Origin: Cladorhizidae sp. MBARI D1340-BT2
Taxonomy: Eukaryota; Porifera; Demospongiae; Poecilosclerida; Cladorhizidae
Reading direction: 5' to 3'
DNA: 64,000 bases
Assembly (NCBI GenBank): GCA_028752905.1
Contig: JAQNBH010000015.1
Coordinates: forward strand, 17,158,669 to 17,222,668
Below, piece after piece: positions 33,846 to 46,060 of this stretch. The notes under the pieces are model-generated. The model saw nothing but the letters and a program-made list of their open reading frames with translations, was not told where the DNA came from and made no database searches. The first letter of the stretch is position 1. Each line of letters starts with the position of its first letter. A program made the position numbers and the translations under genes.

Positions 33846-34375
33846 ACCATATTCCAGCTCCATAGAGTACCTTGTATTCATTGTTTGACTCTATATAATA
33901 TTACACAGTCATGAAAAATTCCATAAAAGTTTACGCAGTCCTAAATAGTGTAACGCTGCCCTGTGTGCGTAGTCATAAAAAAAATTAGTCCTTGGCACTT
34001 CAGAAAGGTACGCAGCTCTTCTTCTTTTTTTTCATACCGCTTTGTAACTTCGTGAGCGAAGTTTGTCCACGTCTAGTTTCACGGGTAGTTTCTCGAGTAG
34101 GTCGAGTTAATCCTCTCGTTGTGGAAGCCAACTGCGATTGGTGAATAGGTAAACCAGCCTTTGCTTTCCTAGCGTACAGCGTAACTGAACGTGAGCGGTC
34201 CGGTCTATAGTGAGGGTGGGAACGACAAAGCAATGGCCAGGATATCAAGGAAACGGACTCGTGCCCGAGCCACACGGAAGTGGTTAGGTGCAATGTATTT
34301 TGTGCCTATCTAGCCCCACCAATCAGTTCCAGCTAAGCTTAGGGTTAGTACGTAGCTTAGCTACTCTTCACCACC

Positions 34376-37300
34376 ATGTCTAGTGGAGGCCTTGGATTTG
34401 TGCTTTTGTTGTATGTCGTAGTTTCTGTAACTGGACATGCCACTGACAACACCTGGCAAGGAAACAATTCGATCACGTCCATCTGCAATGCAAGCAATAC
34501 TCTGGATTACCACACGGTATACCTGAGAGATGAAAATGTCAGCATAAATGGGAACTGCAGAGTGGAGAACGTAGTTAACCTGACCATCCAAGGTTCAGCT
34601 GAGGAAAGGCCAACAATCCAGTGCTTGAGAAAGCAAGGAACAGCGTCTTCCACTGCATTCACCTTCAACAATGTATCCTCCCTCACTATTGCAAATGTCA
34701 ACTTTGTGGGTTGCGGTGGAATCCTGACTAAACTAGATATACAGAACTCCAGCAACAGCTCCATCTTCTTCTTTGGTGAGGGACAAGCAGCTGTCATCCT
34801 GTGCACTTTCTGCTATAATCTCTCTTTTGCTAACATCACTTTTTCTGACAATGCTGGGTATGCTTTTGCCGGGATTAACATCATGGGTGATTCAATCTTC
34901 GACGGTATCCATGTTTATAGGAGGGATGATGCTCACTTCCCGTATAATGCTACCACATGCGTCCAGCCAGAGTACAAGTACACATGTAGGTTCACAGGAG
35001 TCCTGCTGCTCTTTGTAGATTCAGGCAAGGAGAAGACGGACAATAGCACAGTGCTAGTAAGGAATTCAGTCTTTGAATACAACTACTACACACCTTCAGA
35101 AGAAAAATTTGCTAGCTTGACATGTGTCAATGATATTTTTGATGAGTTCATTGATCCATTTAGCTATAACTATCCCATGCCTGATGTGGGGGCACTTACA
35201 ATAATCCAGAACCAGAAGTTCTTCAAGGCACAGGTGAAGGTTTTGGATGGTTTTGGATAGCAACTTTACTAATAACCATGGAACATGCTTTGGTGCAGTC
35301 TTGGTCATTTTTTGTATTCCGTCCTCTCGACTAGGAAAGCAGATCTTCCAAAACTGCCATTTTTCCAACAACTCACCTACATTTTTACCAATTAACCAAG
35401 GGAAAAACTATATTGGAGATGATATCACTACCTTTATGCAGTTCTACAAAGAATCTCACAGCAGTAATTGCATTTCTTTAATCAACTCTTCCTTCTCCAT
35501 GGACGAATTTGATAACAAGTTGAGAAACACTTCCATCACAGTGACGCATTTCCCTCGTACACAAGGTGAGTGTGCAGTGTTGGTAAAGGACTAGGTATGA
35601 CTTGTCATTATACATATTATATGTGGCTTAGCAGCTCATTCCTGATGAAGGCTAGAACTTCTAGCCAAATGAGTGAACATTACTGTTGCATCTATACTTT
35701 GTCAACAGAGTTTGTTTAGTTTAGGTTATATGTCATTTTATTGTATTAATCGCATTAGGTAAATGCACTCTATATTTGGAAGATGTGTGGACCAACATCA
35801 CTACAAGGCTACTCTATGTTTCAGGCATCTATCAAGAAGACAGTCTGGATGTGGTAATGAAGGACATACGGATGATAGATGAGAAGAATTTACATTACAC
35901 TCTCCACACCATGGAAAACTATGGACTGCTGACGTTTGTCAACATCCAAAATGTGACCCTCCTTGGAACAAGCCATGAAAACTGCCAGTTCAATAACCTC
36001 ATTGGCCCAGTTATTGTGGCACAGTCCTCCAAACTTTTCCTCACGGGAGAGATGCTATTTGCTAACACCATTGCCTCAAAGTGGGCCACTGGGGCTGCTA
36101 TTATGCTTCAAGCTTCGTCTATCCTATGGTTCCAGGAACCTCTCAGTGCTATCTTCTCCAACAACTCAGCAGTAATGGGTGGGGCAATAGGCTCCGTCCA
36201 GCTAGTAACTGAGTTCTGTGTGCTTCAGTATCTCACACACCCTATATACCACGATGACAACATAGCATTGATGAACATCACCATTGAGTTTAATAACAAT
36301 ACTGCCGCTGTTGCTGGGAACTCCATCTATATAGAAAGGCTGTACTTTTGCAGCATGCGTATAGCTCCTCACATCAGGGTGTCAAACACCTCGGTGATAT
36401 ACGACAGTTCATTTCAATTTGAGAACAGTGTCAACAATGGACTCCTCGATATGTCTTCTACTCCTAACAAAGTCTGTGTCTGCACTGGAGATGCAGCAAA
36501 TACTGCCAAAGTTGCATTGAGCTGTGCAGGTGATGTTTCAAGCATGACTCATATATCAACATTCCCAGGTCAGACTTTTTCCATCTGGGCAATAGTAGTG
36601 GATGAAGCATATAATCCAGTGTTCTCGACAGTTTACATAACTCTCAAATCAAGTGAAGACAACCTGTACCCAGACAAGTTAGACTGGAGTTTGGAAGAAG
36701 GTCAGAATGTTGTCTTGCTCCATGGCTACAAATGTTCTTACCTGAATTTCACAATTTTTACTCACAAAGATGAAGAGTCAGATGGAATATTGGCTATCTA
36801 TCCTTACAGTCAACAGGAATCATTGCCCGTTCCAATTACCTTGAAGGAATGTCCTCTGGGGTTAAATCTCTCTTCTGACTTCTGCGACTGCAGTGCTCTT
36901 TTAGCTAAGCACAATTTCCAGTGCAGTATCAATGATGAGATGCTGACCAAACACAATCCCTCTTCGTGGGTCGGTGTGGTAAATGATAACTTCAAGAATG
37001 ATTCCAAATTACTTTTGGCATATGCTTCTCACTGTTCCAGCAAGTATTGTAAACGACAGCTAGTTGTAAACTATAACAATTTTGACAGCATATGCAAGTT
37101 TAACAGATCTGGAATATTATGTGGAAATTGCCCCAATAACTTGAGCACTGTCATTGGCTACCCAGAATGTTGGGAATGCTCCGATCTATGGCTCCTCACT
37201 ATCCCCCTCTATTGTCTCTTAGGTTTCCTTTTGGTAGTCCTTCTCTTTCTTCTTCGACTGACTGTGACAATGGGAACCATCAACGGAGTCATATTCTATG

Positions 37301-38493
37301 CAAACATCCTCAACATTAACATCTTCTTTTTACTTCGTTTCAAGTCTACCACATGGCTGCGTGTTTTCATAGCTTCACTCAACCTGGATATGGGATTTCC
37401 TATTTGTTTCTACAATGGAATGTCTGCTATTGATGCAACGTATCTTAGTTTCAGTGTTCCAATCTACCTCTGGCTCACTCTGCTTGCCATCGTTATCTTG
37501 AGTCGACGCTTTCAGTTTATCTCCAACATTACTGCTCGTTCTGCCGTACCTGTCATGGCTACTTTGATCCATCTATCCTTCTCTAAGCTCCTGCGTTTAG
37601 TGGTTGACTGTCTGTTGTACGTGAGACTAGAGATTCAGCGTGTACAGGGTAATACCTACATCTATGAGTCAAGAACCGTGTGGTATTTTGATGGAAATGT
37701 GGAATATTTCTCCATCAAACACTCAATCCTTTTTTCTGTGGCCATCGTCTTTCTCCTCTTCTTTATCATCCCTTACACAGGTTTTCTTACTGGGATCAAG
37801 TTTTTTTTGCAGTACAGACTTACGAATCGATATTGGATTAGACCCTTTGTGGATGCATTTTGTGCTCCATACAAGGACAAGTATAGATACTGGTTTGGGG
37901 CAAGGCTGTGGTTGCTGATTTTTTTATACATTGGATATGCCAATCTGTGCAGCCAACCTTATTTACTGGTTCTCATCCATTCCATTCTTATGATCTGTTT
38001 CACCATCATACAGGCTGCCATAATGCCCTACAAGAACACCTTGTTGAACTGCTTGGAGTTGTTTTTCCTAGGTAACATCATCATACTCTACACTGTGGGA
38101 CTTTACTCCACAAGCATAGACGGTACCGAAGTATTAAATAACATCCAAGTATCAGTAAGTATCGTTGTGGGTACTGCTTTTCTGATGTTCCTTGGAATCA
38201 TTGCCTACCATGTCTACCTCGTGCTGGGCCACCGGTTTGTTGGATGTTTTTCTGGGACAAAGGGGGAAATGAGTGTTGTAGAGTCTGTGTTATCTTCTGA
38301 AACATACATCGAGGGTAATGACAGCACAATGGAAAGAAGCAGTGAGACGTCTAAATTGAATGACATCACCACTCCTACCACTCCTACCACTCCTACCACG
38401 TATTCAAGTCTAGTTTTGAACAAACAATTCAAACGATACTCCCCTAGGGAGTTCAGAGAACCATTGCTGGACAGTGGCACTGAAATAAATTAA
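34376..38493 (+). pseudogene. Beta-helix/multi-pass membrane protein, copy 1, frameshifted
   Basis: The ATG at 34376 has a good context (CACCACCATGT) and starts a signal peptide (FVLLLYVVVSV). Exon 1 runs to 35565 (donor GTGAGT) and exon 2 from 35759 to the TAA at 38493. Relative to copy 2, exon 1 contains a tandem duplication of GGTTTTGGAT (35239-35248 and 35249-35258) that shifts the frame into TAG at 35258-35260, truncating the product at 294 residues. Everything else is intact, including a 905-codon open frame in exon 2, about 96% identical to copy 2 by my count (about 38 changes). So the break is recent, a polymorphism, or an assembly error. The unbroken product would match copy 2 in domain plan. 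Confidence 0.85.
35641..35670 (+). repeat. Hammerhead-like monomer fragment in the copy 1 intron
   Basis: CTGATGA at 35642-35648 is followed by AGGCTAGAACTTCTAGCC and AAATGAGTG, then TTGTCAACAGAG downstream. The stem is kept although its sequence differs from other family members (AGAACTTCT for AGAGCATCT). The same fragment is in the intron of copy 2 at about 53762, with the box changed to CTGAGGA. Confidence 0.65.
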
Positions 38494-39104
38494 TTACATC
38501 CAAGAATATATTTTTTCATTGAGTATAATGAGTATAATACATGAAGCACAGAGTTATGTAATGTAATGTGTATATATATATATGAGAAATGTATTTGTAA
38601 CTTCACAATAAGCCATTACTAAAAGCGGAAATGGCAATAATTTTGTATTTAACATTATCCATGTTGGACCAAGATGTAGCTAACTAATGGTGGATGATGA
38701 CACACTGTCTCCCTTAGTGTGTATGTTTGTACATATGTACGCAAACTATGACGAGTAAAAAGCAATGTTATTAGCTTCATGAAGTCGACCCTCTAATTTT
38801 CTGCAAAAACCTTTTATTCTTCCACATAATTATAGCTATATTATCGTCAACGAGTATATAGCTAGCTACCAAACTTGAAGAGAGAGAACAGCAGATCCTT
38901 GACAAAGGAGAAAGTGAATTGATACTTGAAACTTGGAATTGTTGAAAAATTAGACAGAAACTTCCCATATTATATATTCCCTCGGATATAAGATCAAGCT
39001 GAAGTACTGCAAGCTAGCCACAACAAAGATGAAGTTGTCATGGCAGCCAGATATTTTGCATTTGAGGTCATTTTTACCTTTTTGACCCTAACTAGGGTCC
39101 CATT
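38494..39104. other. 3' flank of receptor copy 1
   Basis: The stretch is alignable with 56647-57190 downstream of copy 2 (for example TGACGAGTAAAAAGCAATGT and TTAGACAGAAACTTCCCATA), showing that the duplication extends past the stop codon. No gene seen. Confidence 0.6.
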
Positions 39105-39329
39105 CTAAGCTTTGAGGCATCGCCATATGACATCAGGGGAAGACAGAACCAAGTATGCCTCCAGATCATTGGCCCCCAACTAGAAAATGGTATTCACAGC
39201 TAGTTAGACAAGGATTGACTGGCAGTAATATTTGTGATCAAAAAAAATTGCACCAGAATCTCTGACGGTAGTACTTTTTACCCTTCACTCTGACCATTAA
39301 GCCATTGCAGCGAATATTGGTCGACTATA
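39105..39329 (+). mobile_element. Ty3/gypsy RNase H fragment, copy 1 (left of insertion)
   Basis: The sequence is the counterpart of 57236-57429 in the second duplicate and encodes pieces of ASRSLAPTRKWYSQL, the Ty3/gypsy RNase H segment. It stops at the left end of the 39330-41438 transposon. Confidence 0.75.
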
Positions 39330-41438
39330 ATGTGACCTAGCAAGCAAAAAGGGGGCAAGGGACAAATTAAAAATATATATATATTATTACATATTTTGAA
39401 TCTTACATCATTGACAAGTAACCTGGCAAAATATTTTTACCCAAAAAGCTCAAATTATGAAGAAAACACCATAGCAACCATAATTAATTGAACATGCGTG
39501 GGTGGATAAAGTCACTTGCAGCGTGGTCTCTTGGCCTGTGTTGTGCTTTGAGGCCTTGGAACAGAAGGTAATGGACAAGTGATATCTTTTGCTAGGTTTG
39601 AAGTACAAAATGGACGAATGCTATCATACAGATACCACTGTCGAGCTGGGTCGAGTCCCTTTGGTTGAATGACTAACGGTTTCTTTCCTCTCAGAGACGA
39701 TACAGTTATATCATTTTTAAAGATTTCTATTTTTTCTTTGTTGGAGTCGGCATACTCCTTGACAGTAATGACACCAGGCTCTGCTTTAGACACTTGGAAA
39801 TGATGATAAGAAGTGATGTGTGGAACAGGCTTGAAAAACTGTTGCAGAAATGAAGTCCAGTCTATCCAATGTACTAATCGAGTGCCGGTTGCAGAAACTG
39901 TAGTTTGGGGCAAATTTTTGCCAGATGGTGATGATTCAGTTACAACCCGTGCAACGTGCTCAATGGTGTCAACAACTGAGAGATGAAAGAGCCGCTTAAA
40001 TAATCCAAAGAATCTGTCAGGTGCAAATTTGGTGTGTCCAACTAACATAAAAGAAATTTCAGCTGTATCACTTAACCCTGCTATTACTCTCCACATCAAA
40101 TATAATAGGCAATCATAGCATTGTTTTTATTTTGTCCAATGCAATTGTCTGCATGCAACTTCAAATGCCTTTCTTTTAGACCGTGTGATTGAAGGTAGTG
40201 GTGTATAAGGCTAATAGTCACATTAGCACCTTTTCCAACGTCATCAGCTTCATCAATTAAGTAGTTAATTTGAGTAGACTGAGCTTCACAACACATGACC
40301 AAATATACCACATTTACGTGGTGTCTTAAAGAACAGTGGACCAGGTTGTTGGGAATTAAACGGAAAATGTATTTGTTGTGCAAAGTCAAAACTGTAATGC
40401 ATTTCAGTGTGATCACCATTTTCAAGATTTTGTGTAGAGAACATTGCAGATTGTAGTAGTCCCTCTGTGTATTTGCCAAGGCGAGATGTTTCTGAGCATC
40501 TTGTAGTCGTTCAGACTTCACATTTTCAGGCATGTTTGCTGATTTCATCAGCAGATTTGCGTTTTGCTGACAGGTATGGCATAGATCTGTAGCAGGCTTC
40601 ATTACTGCTATATAGGGGCACAATTTATGCCAGGTATTCTCAAATATTCTTCTACTCACAAGAGGCGATTGCTCAGATTCACAGGCTTTAACATAATATC
40701 GATATACTGAGCTCTTTGTCAAGTCTGATGGAAGAAGCATGACACGATAATCTTTGTAGTCTGGCAGCCTACCTGGCAATGGCACAGCATGATTATCAGC
40801 AAACTTCTCACTGAATCCTTTAATATTCTTTATAGTCTCATGCAGTCTGATTGTGTGCTCGTTTTCTTGTATTCTTGTGAATTCTTGTACATAATCCTTC
40901 ATCACTGTAATACTTGATCAAATTTTCAAGATGCTTCTTAGTTACTGCATATATGAACATGAAAGTTGACCTGCAAATGCGTTTCCCACCAAACTGATAC
41001 TTTACAGTTGAACGTGAGGAACCCTCGGAGTTGTGATCACGCACAGCACGAAGTGTAGCCATTATAGCCTCTTTCTTCTCAAGCTCAACACTTTCTTGTC
41101 TAGCCTGCAAGATTGCAGCATGGCTAAACTGTTTCCAGCAAGCTGACCTTTTAGGTCCAAGTTTACAACAAGGATTATCCCCCAAAAAATCATCAACAGT
41201 GGCCATTTCTTCCCTATCTCCAACACTGGTATGAAATTCAACTTCTTCATGGCCAATAGTAAGTGATTGACAAGAAGGGTAAATTTCTGACTCTTCAGTT
41301 GACTCACATTCAAGTGGAAAATGATCTTCAAGTTGCTCACATCCTGTACAAAACTCGTCAGATGTTCTGGAATAGCATCCATTCCACAGTAAGTTACTAA
41401 ATTGCCTTATAGCCCTCTTTTCGCGTGCCAGGTCACAT
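39330..41438 (-). mobile_element. 2.1-kb DNA transposon with ATGTGACC terminal inverted repeats
   Basis: The left end (39330-39356) and the inverted right end (41438-41412) match at 23 of 27 bases, beginning ATGTGACCTAGC and ATGTGACCTGGC. ATA flanks both sides (39327-39329 and 41439-41441), a likely 3-bp target duplication. Comparison with 57420-57445 shows it interrupts otherwise continuous gypsy sequence. It encodes a DUF7869-like protein on the minus strand. Confidence 0.8.
39512..41430 (-). pseudogene. DUF7869-like putative transposase, two frameshifts
   Basis: Three overlapping minus frames join into one protein. N-terminal part: CDLAREKRAIRQF, FCTGCEQLEDHFPLE, then NPCCKLGPKRSACWKQF and GGKRICRSTFMFIYAV. 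Middle: NHAVPLPGRLPDYKDYRVM, then MKPATDLCHTCQQN with a CxxC. C-terminal: LHADNCIGQNKNN and FMLVGHTKFAPDRFFGLFK. These match a family common in cnidarians, sponges and fish that is annotated only as an uncharacterised DUF7869 protein. Asp residues in HADNCxGQNKNN and HTKFxPD are plausible DDE-type catalytic residues, but that is inference. Frame breaks lie near 40840-40870 and at about 40098. Confidence 0.75.
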
Positions 41439-42250
41439 ATACATCCCATTGAAAACTTGAGGAACATTGTAAAATATGAACTGCCAGAAATAAGAGTTTC
41501 CAATAATTGGCACTACCTCAGAGTTCGAGGATATTTTGAAACAGATTAGCATCCATCACTACCATACTGCACCATACCAGCCAGAATCAAATGGTCAAGC
41601 TGAGAGAGTGGTGCAAATCTCAAAGGCTGAATTAAAGAGCAACACTCCTGGAAGACTGGCAACTTTTTTACCCAGATTCCTCTTCCACTAAAGAAAAAAC
41701 CCTCACAAGGTTTCACCAGTACGGCTGTTGATGGGTCAAGAGCTGCTATATCATCTCAGCATATTGAAACCCAACATGGCAGCTGGAGTTTCTCAAAAAT
41801 AGCTATGTCAGAAGAAGGGGCATAATCAAGGAACCAAGATGAGGGAGATGAAAGAAGGTGACCTTGTGTTAGTTTGGGAGTTTCCACCAGTGAAAACATG
41901 GCTGCCTGCCAGGAACTTAAAAGCAGAAATGAGGCTCAGTCTCATTCAGCATGTAATTAAGAGATGGACAAATTATATGATGTCACATGGACCACGTCCA
42001 TTTGAGAGAGGAAGTTAAAGCAGAGAACCAGAGGATAACGCCCTGATATCCGAGGACAATTCAATCACAAACGAAGTAGCACACATATCAATCAAAGAGG
42101 TACAGGCTATTCCATCAATGAAAGTTCACCATAGTGAATCGTACAGTGGAATCACCCCCACTGTACCAAAATACTCTTAAAAAAAAGTAAATTCTGTGGT
42201 AAAGTTGTGATGTGGTTGCTGTACTTTTAATTACAGCTCATGGCACATGG
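41439..42250 (+). mobile_element. Ty3/gypsy integrase fragment, copy 1
   Basis: The + strand encodes HTAPYQPESNGQAERVVQIS, a typical retroviral-type integrase motif with the catalytic Glu region. It is followed by SPVRLLMGQELLYHLSILKP and LVWEFPPVKTWLPA, the C-terminal chromodomain-side segment. Stops and frameshifts interrupt it. Compared with copy 2 it lacks about 660 bp immediately right of the DNA transposon. Confidence 0.85.
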
Positions 42251-42830
42251 CCAGACACATGTGATCCTTTACCTTCTTAATTTGTGTCCTGTCTGCATTG
42301 TCTACTTTTGTATATAGCCATTAAATGAAGTTAGCTACTACAAGCCTGACAAAGCAATTGAGATGGGCCTCTCACATAACTCTTGTATCATTTTAACAAG
42401 TTTGAAGAAAATGCTGACTCGGCATATATATATAGCCAAGAGGAAGAATCCTGCCGGTTGGTTATGTCCCAATCCTGGCATTTCACCATCAGATGAACCA
42501 TCAGCATCATCATATTGCTATCTTGCTGTAGCCACTGCTTTAAGGTAATCTCCCAGGGAAATTTTTCAAAAACACATATTTTTCGTTTTTGTATATACCA
42601 TAAAATACTACATGCAGATTCCAGCTGTCAACTGAACCTATTGTAACAGTATCAAGGGATATTGACCCTCCATACCTTGTACAACCAATGTTCAAGTTAA
42701 CGTTATTTTGTATTGCATTTTACCTTGTTTGACCCTAGGACAATTTTTTCCTCCCCATACTTTGATTTGATAAGTCATATTGGGTATCTCTGGAGTCCTC
42801 TCAATGAGATCTGTGCAACGACATTCTTAA

Positions 42831-45195
42831 CTCTTTGACTGCGGTGGACATATATATAATTATGTCCGGCAAAAATTGCACTCGTACGCGGTGGACATAT
42901 ATATGTCCGTAAAGGACTAATGCTTTATTGACTGCAGTAAGGTGCTGCTTATCGGTACAGCCACTCACGAAGCATCTGCCTATTGTCTGCTTATTGGTAC
43001 AGCTGCTCAAGGTGTTTAATTCACTTGTACTGACCTGGAATTATCAACTATCTTTGGCCTATTGTCTGCTTATTGGTACAGCTGCTCAAGGTGTTTAATT
43101 CACTTGTACTGACCTGGAATTATCAACTATCTTTGGACAAAGTGTGGTTATGTAAGGTGGTTATGTACCTTCACTCTAGATGCTTGATAAAGTATTGTGC
43201 TGAATACAAGTGATGGATAGATAATTATTATAATAGAGCTGAAGTGCTGTGTATGTTAAAAAGAGATGACAGTGATGATGATTTTGGTGGATATAGGATA
43301 TAGGATATATTGATGAGAATTATTGTGAAGGTGTGGAGGATGGTAAAGAGGGTGTGGAGGATGGTGAAAATGTTGTGGACAGTGTAACGATGAAGAAGGT
43401 TGTAGGAGTAGCTCCAGCTCCAGTTCAAGCAGCTCCAGTGCCATCAGCTCCAGTGCCAGCAGCTCCAGTGCCAGCAGCTCCAGTGGCCAGCAGCTCCAGT
43501 ACCAGCAGCTCCAGTGGTAATCTCATTCAGGCAGGCATCTGGTTGCACAGTTGATATGGAAGGAAAAGCGCCCATTGACTTTGCTCAGCTTTTTCTCAAT
43601 AACACTATCCTAAGGAGAATTGTGGAGGAAACAAATTTGTAAGCAGACCAATTTATAGCTTCAAATCAAGACCTACCTCCTCAATCTAGAATGAGAGATT
43701 GGAAAGCTTGGCACAGTTAGCGAGATAATGAGGTTCATTGCCCTCATTATAGCCATTAGCGTGGACAATCATACCAGCTTGGAAGAGAAATTGCTGTCAA
43801 TGAATCAATTGGATTCAAGGGGAGGGTCTGGTTCATCCAGTACTTGTCCATGAAGCCCAAAAAGTGGGGTACGAAAGCTTATGTCCTGGCAGACAGCTCT
43901 AGAGGATATACCTATAGTTGGAAGCTGTATGCTGTATGTAGGTGAGGAGACTTTAGTACACACACAATAATATGATATATACACTTGTACTATCTCTAAA
44001 AAGTAGTGGCTTTGGTGCATTTGGTACAGTTCGGGTGAACAGGGGGGGGGACCTGCATGTATCCCGGCCAAAGACAAAATGAAAAGGAATCTGTAAGTAC
44101 AAATGGTGTCCATGCCTTGAAATGGATGGACAAGAGAGCTGTGACCATTCTGAGTACTATCCATGATGATAGCAGTTGGTAGATCATCCAAAGCTAGCTG
44201 AGCTGAGATACATACTAGCACTAGCTATAGAACAACTTGGTTTGCTTGGTAGTCTACTAGCTACCTCCAATGCTAGCTATTGCTGGCTATATATCAGCTA
44301 CAACTGCCTTCTTCAAGCGCTAGCTAATTTGCTAGCTATAATGATCATCTAAAACTGCCAACTTCAAGCGCTAGCTAATTTGCCAGCTATAAAGATTGCC
44401 TATACACTTCAAGCGCTAGCTACTTGGCTATCTAAAACTGCCAACTTCAAGCGCTAGCTAATTTGCTAGCTATAAAGATAAGCTCAAACTGCCTATACAC
44501 TTCTTCTAGCCCTCATCATGAATAATGCTGCCTTGTTTGCTGGTGGACATCTGGCACTCTCCATGTTCCTGCTAGATGTTCTAGCCCTCATCATGAATAA
44601 TGACCCCTTGTTTGCTGGGGGACATCAGGCACTCTCCATGTTCCTGCTAGATGTTCTTGCACTCATCATAATAATGACCCCTTGTTTGCTGGGGGATATC
44701 TGGCACTCAACCGCCATCTAATTTGCTAGCTACAATGATCGTCTAAAACTGCCAACTTCAAGCGCTAGCTAATTTGCCATCTATAAAGATCAGCTCAAAC
44801 TACATATACACTTCAAGCGCTAGCTACTTGGCTATCTAAAACTGCCAACTTCAAGCGCTAGCTAGCTATAAATATCAGCTAAAACTGCCTGTACACTTCA
44901 AGCGCCATCTAATTTGCTAGCCATCTATGTAAGAAACTGGTTAGCTTATCCACATAATAATACTTACTTGGAGTCTGGCTTCACTTGTCTTGCCATCTCA
45001 AAAGGTTCTTCTAGCCTGGTGTTGGGTAGAAAGTTAGGAGATAGTCAGAATAACACTCGTATGCTCACCTAAACAAGCCTCAAAAATACAAAACAAAACC
45101 AATTAAAAATCAGGTGATTTCAAAAACGGGTGATTCAATAAACAGCCTCCGCGTGCATGGGAAATTACTGGGTAAATCCCTTCGCAGCCAAAGAG
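42831..45195 (+). mobile_element. Degenerate piggyBac-family element, 2.4 kb
   Basis: TTAA at 42827-42830 and 45196-45199 bounds the element. The ends read CTCTTTGACTGCGGTGGAC and, inverted, CTCTTTGGCTGCGAAGGG. The coding remnant is at about 43250-43950. The rest is filled with tandem repeats: a 79-bp unit twice (42978-43136), a roughly 75-bp unit at 44500-44700, and irregular AAGCGCTAGCTAATTTGC units at 44300-44930. It belongs to a different subfamily from the 13960 element, judging by the ends. Confidence 0.8.
43250..43950 (+). pseudogene. piggyBac transposase remnant
   Basis: An acidic start (DSDDDFGGY), a Pro/Ala/Val-rich linker (APVPAAPVPAAP), then REIAVNESIGFKGRV and MKPKKWGTKAYVLADSSRGY, which align with SIDEAMxPFKGR and KPxKWGIKVxVLADxxxGY of active transposases. 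The first catalytic Asp is replaced by Asn. Several in-frame stops, and the second half of the core is missing. Confidence 0.8.
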
Positions 45196-45599
45196 TTAAT
45201 TTCTATTTTTAATAATTATAGTCCCTCTGTACAATGTAATACAAAGTGTTTTAAGTCCCAATCGTGTCAGAAATTTGGTGTTGAAGGGATTTTGAATTTC
45301 TAAAATTCATTCCTTCTAGCCAGTGAGAAAATCTCAATGTCAATGCACAACACTACCCTTCTTTTGTTATTATATCAACTGACTAAATCACAACATCAAC
45401 ACAGCACAAGTAACAGCTGTCCTTGCTGGAGGGTCACAAGAATATTTGCCACACCCATTTCTACTGTAATAAAGCAAAGCCACACCCACAATTGTGTCTG
45501 GAAAAAGTTCGGACATACTGTGAACACCATGTGAAGTTTAGAACTTGTCACCTTAAAACTTGGCAAGTTGTGAGCATTTTAGAAACCCCCTTTTTTTTT

Positions 45600-46060
45600 C
45601 CTGGGAGAAGACCTTAACTGCTGCCTGGCCCCCTAAACATAAGTGAGGATCTAGCCGCATGATAATGGTTGAGGTTGCTAAGATAGCATGTAACATGAAG
45701 TAACCCCAGAATGCTTCTCTAATCCATCAACTTGGATCACGCCAACAAAGTAAAATCAGCATGATTGGCTTTGAATCATGCCAAATGTAAAACCTCAATT
45801 CTCTCATAAAAGAAGGGGGGGGGGGGAACAGAATAACTGCTTATAGCAATGCTCTTCTAACTACATGCGGGGGGATGGTGTTGCACATGCACACCACTTT
45901 TTGGGACTGGTGAAGTCGGACACCTGCTGCCAGGTTTTACAAGAACAAAATATATTTTTCGAATTAATAATTGACTCTTCAAAAAAGAAAGGAAATAAGA
46001 TTATATCTATACAGATCTTAACTGGCTGGATGATCCATTTGTTATATAGAATATGCTAGT
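45600..46060. repeat. Dispersed non-coding repeat family (best copies)
   Basis: Sequence here (CACGCCAACAAAGTAAAATC, CATGATTGGCTTTGAATCAT, CTCATAAAAGAAGGGG, CACCACTTTTTGGGACTGG) recurs at 48240-48540 in direct orientation. Related pieces occur at 42420-42545 (CATTTCACCATCAGATGAAC), 46680-47000 and 48060-48250. No ORF. Probably a non-autonomous element or a local duplication. Confidence 0.65.
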
